Part shown: positions 4,732 through 6,525 of the stretch, piece by piece | Layout of the letters: each line of letters opens with the position of its first letter | Position numbering within the stretch: the stretch's first letter is position 1 | NCBI GenBank assembly: GCA_003343995.1 | Contig: QAKE01000047.1 | Coordinates: 1-6,525, forward strand | Direction: 5' to 3' | DNA from: Bacillota bacterium | Lineage (GTDB): Bacteria > Bacillota > Clostridia > Christensenellales > Borkfalkiaceae | DNA length: 6,525 nucleotides | Translations under genes and position numbers: made by a program | The notes under the pieces: generated by a model | The model's input: only the letters and a program-made list of their open reading frames with translations | The model's database searches: none | Told to the model about the DNA's origin: nothing

Positions 4732-6525
4732 CTATATAAGGTTTCCGACCATTTTCAAATGTATCTGTACTCCCTGGTGGTTGTTATCCATTCCGGCGGC
4801 GATACAGAAATAGCGTTCTGCCCTGTCGAGGTCGCCGAGTCCGAGATGCCCCAACCCCATCAGATAGTTACAATGGATGCGGTTCTTCTTGTCCATGTCG
4901 TCTTCCCAAATCTGGAGATCAGGAAGCGAAACGGCAAAATAGTCCATCTTGAAAGTGTCGAACAAATGTTTTTCACCAAAGTCGATCAGCCGGTTAAAGC
5001 GGCCGCGGGCTTCATCTTCACGTCCTAACTTACGGAGAGCCAATCCCTGATAGAAGATCTTATCCGGTTTCTGATCATTGTAGTACATGGCGGCTGCCGG
5101 CTGGCTATTCCCGATGCTGGCGGCCAGGAACAGTTCGCGGGCCTCGGCTTCACGTCCCAATGCTTGCAAGGCACAACCTTTGTAGTAATTGAAATCGTTC
5201 TCCTGGGCGCCATAGAGTTTCCCCTCGCCTAAGTTATGAGGATAGATGAAACATTCTTCGATCAAGTCCAATGCTTTTTGATTCTCTCCGGCTTTCAGGC
5301 AGGCTTTTACCAACTCGACACGTGCCAACTGATACTGTGCTGGGACTTTCCCTTCTCCTCCTTCCCAGGGATGGAAACGGTGGGCATCGATCATGCGGAT
5401 CGCCTCCTCGTAGCGTCCTAGCTGGTTCAATAAGGTGACATATTCCAAATAAAGGTCATCACGGGAGAAAGCCACATCTTTTAACTTGTCTAACAAGTCC
5501 AAACGATCGGCATGGGAACGGTTCAGGCGCTTATACAATTGGTCGAGCTCCATCAGGATGCGGGCATCCCGTATATCCAGCTTAAACGCCCTTTCGAGCA
5601 GAACCACTGCTTCCTGCTGTTTATTCAGTTTGTTGAAATAGGCCAGTGACAAGTTACGAAGAACTGTCGGAAACGTATCGTCCTGTTCGACCGACTTCTC
5701 CCATTCGGCTACAGCTTCAGGATACTGTCGTTTGTCGTACCACAGGTTACCCAAATAGTAATGGGCTTTGGGTGCAACATCCGCAAACCGGATCACCGCC
5801 TGTAAAGCCATGATCGCTTCAAGGGTATTCGGGAAACAACAGTCAGCCGGTTGATGCTCGGCAACGCAGATCGCCATTTCGGCCTCTTTCAGACGATCTA
5901 AGGATAATAAAAACCAACTTTTATAATAATACAGCAATGTGCGTTCCGAGACAACGACTTCGAAAGCCACCTCAACCACTTTCAGAGCCTCTTCCCAGCA
6001 GCCGGCAGAGGCATAGTCGAGCGATAATTCCTCGTAGTTATGCCCTTCCGAACGCATCCGTACGAGCAAGTCATCCAGAACAGCCTTCTCGCCCGTCAAC
6101 AGATACTCTTCAAAACTACAGCCGAAGTTGAAGCGGTCGATCACGAGGGATTCCCGGATCAAAGCCAACGCCTCGTCCACACGTCCGAGATGGCGGAGAA
6201 CGACAGCCTTCAAATGGCGGCCGCGCAAATTATGCCAGTTGCGAAGCAGGGATTTATCGATTTCATACAAAGCCTCCTCCCAATTGCCTTTCGAAGCGGA
6301 CAACTGGGCCAACGAATAATATCCGGCATCCTGCCAAGCCGCATTCCAACAGGCTTTATAGAAACAGTCGTAGGCTTCATCCGTCTTGCCCTGGTATTTA
6401 AGCGACAATCCGAGATTATACAAAGGCTCTCCGTCATACGGGTTCGGGTTCTTTTCCGTCAGTGTCTTGACAGCACGACGCAAATAAGGTTCGGCTTTTG
6501 CAAACTGCCCCTTGCGGATCAGCCA
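4732..6525 (-). CDS. DUF5107-type tetratricopeptide-repeat protein, C-terminal 597 residues (5' end outside window)
   Basis: The frame is open from the right edge to the TAG at 4734-4732. A TTG at 6483 could be mistaken for a start, but the 14 codons before it (WLIRKGQFAKAEPY) already complete a TPR helix, so the gene continues upstream. The visible part is a chain of TPR-like helical pairs (for example YNLGLSLKYQGKTDEAYDCFYKA at 36-58, HYYLGNLWYDKRQYPEAVAEWEKSV at 255-279, YVTLLNQLGRYEEAIRMI at 362-379). It also has loops unusual for TPRs: FHPWEGGEGKV (384-394), NLGEGKLYGAQEND (431-444), YYNDQKPD (481-488) and DYFAVSLPDL (528-537). From memory these mark the C-terminal half of DUF5107 proteins, usually about 1,100 residues with an N-terminal beta-rich DUF5107 domain; that domain is not visible here. 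Function is not established; a role in the same carbohydrate pathway is inferred from its place before two GH2 genes. Localisation cannot be judged without the N-terminus. Confidence 0.88.
   Translation of the reverse strand, partial: WLIRKGQFAKAEPYLRRAVKTLTEKNPNPYDGEPLYNLGLSLKYQGKTDEAYDCFYKACWNAAWQDAGYYSLAQLSASKGNWEEALYEIDKSLLRNWHNLRGRHLKAVVLRHLGRVDEALALIRESLVIDRFNFGCSFEEYLLTGEKAVLDDLLVRMRSEGHNYEELSLDYASAGCWEEALKVVEVAFEVVVSERTLLYYYKSWFLLSLDRLKEAEMAICVAEHQPADCCFPNTLEAIMALQAVIRFADVAPKAHYYLGNLWYDKRQYPEAVAEWEKSVEQDDTFPTVLRNLSLAYFNKLNKQQEAVVLLERAFKLDIRDARILMELDQLYKRLNRSHADRLDLLDKLKDVAFSRDDLYLEYVTLLNQLGRYEEAIRMIDAHRFHPWEGGEGKVPAQYQLARVELVKACLKAGENQKALDLIEECFIYPHNLGEGKLYGAQENDFNYYKGCALQALGREAEARELFLAASIGNSQPAAAMYYNDQKPDKIFYQGLALRKLGREDEARGRFNRLIDFGEKHLFDTFKMDYFAVSLPDLQIWEDDMDKKNRIHCNYLMGLGHLGLGDLDRAERYFCIAAGMDNNHQGVQIHLKMVGNLI

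Noticed and set aside
6481..6483. TTG as the start codon of the TPR gene
   Set aside because: The same frame stays open for 14 more codons to the right edge and encodes TPR-like sequence there, so the true start lies outside the window.
1..6525. CRISPR array, tRNA/rRNA, insertion sequence or phage features
   Set aside because: Practically all bases are accounted for by three coding regions; no short regular repeats, transposase motifs, terminal inverted repeats or RNA-like stretches were found.

Overview
The window looks like chromosomal DNA from a gut-type member of the Bacteroidota, most likely the order Bacteroidales (Bacteroides/Parabacteroides-like). The reasons are protein style (large exported family-2 glycosidases with C-terminal extensions typical of that phylum), translation starts preceded by A-rich sequence rather than a strong Shine-Dalgarno, a lipoprotein signal on a glycosidase, and very compact same-strand packing. 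The genus cannot be fixed from this sequence alone.

Everything is read from right to left on the minus strand, and three genes fill almost every base. At the right (4732-6525) is the C-terminal 597 residues of a tetratricopeptide-repeat protein that matches, from memory, the conserved C-terminal half of 'DUF5107 domain-containing' proteins; its N-terminus lies beyond the window. After 45 bases comes a complete 937-residue lipoprotein glycoside hydrolase of family GH2 (1873-4686). After only 9 bases comes a second GH2 paralogue with a cleavable signal peptide (1-1863), open to the left edge, with 621 residues visible. The only non-coding DNA is the two short gaps; no RNA gene, mobile element, CRISPR array, terminator or recognisable promoter was found.

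The layout suggests one operon in which two divergent exported exo-glycosidases act on related glycosides, with a DUF5107/TPR protein as an upstream partner of unknown job. Both GH2 enzymes keep the two catalytic glutamates but have an unusual nucleophile motif (HEIGQ / HETGQ) and share WCPPEAAF and CC signatures, which sets them apart from LacZ-, glucuronidase- and mannosidase-type GH2 enzymes. Substrates cannot be assigned; no SusC/SusD pair, regulator or sulfatase is in view. The most notable points are the DUF5107-GH2-GH2 linkage, the divergence of the two enzymes in active-site loops and export route, the C-terminal extension of the lipoprotein enzyme, and a 14-codon reading frame that fills the 45-base gap and overlaps the next start codon by ATGA.
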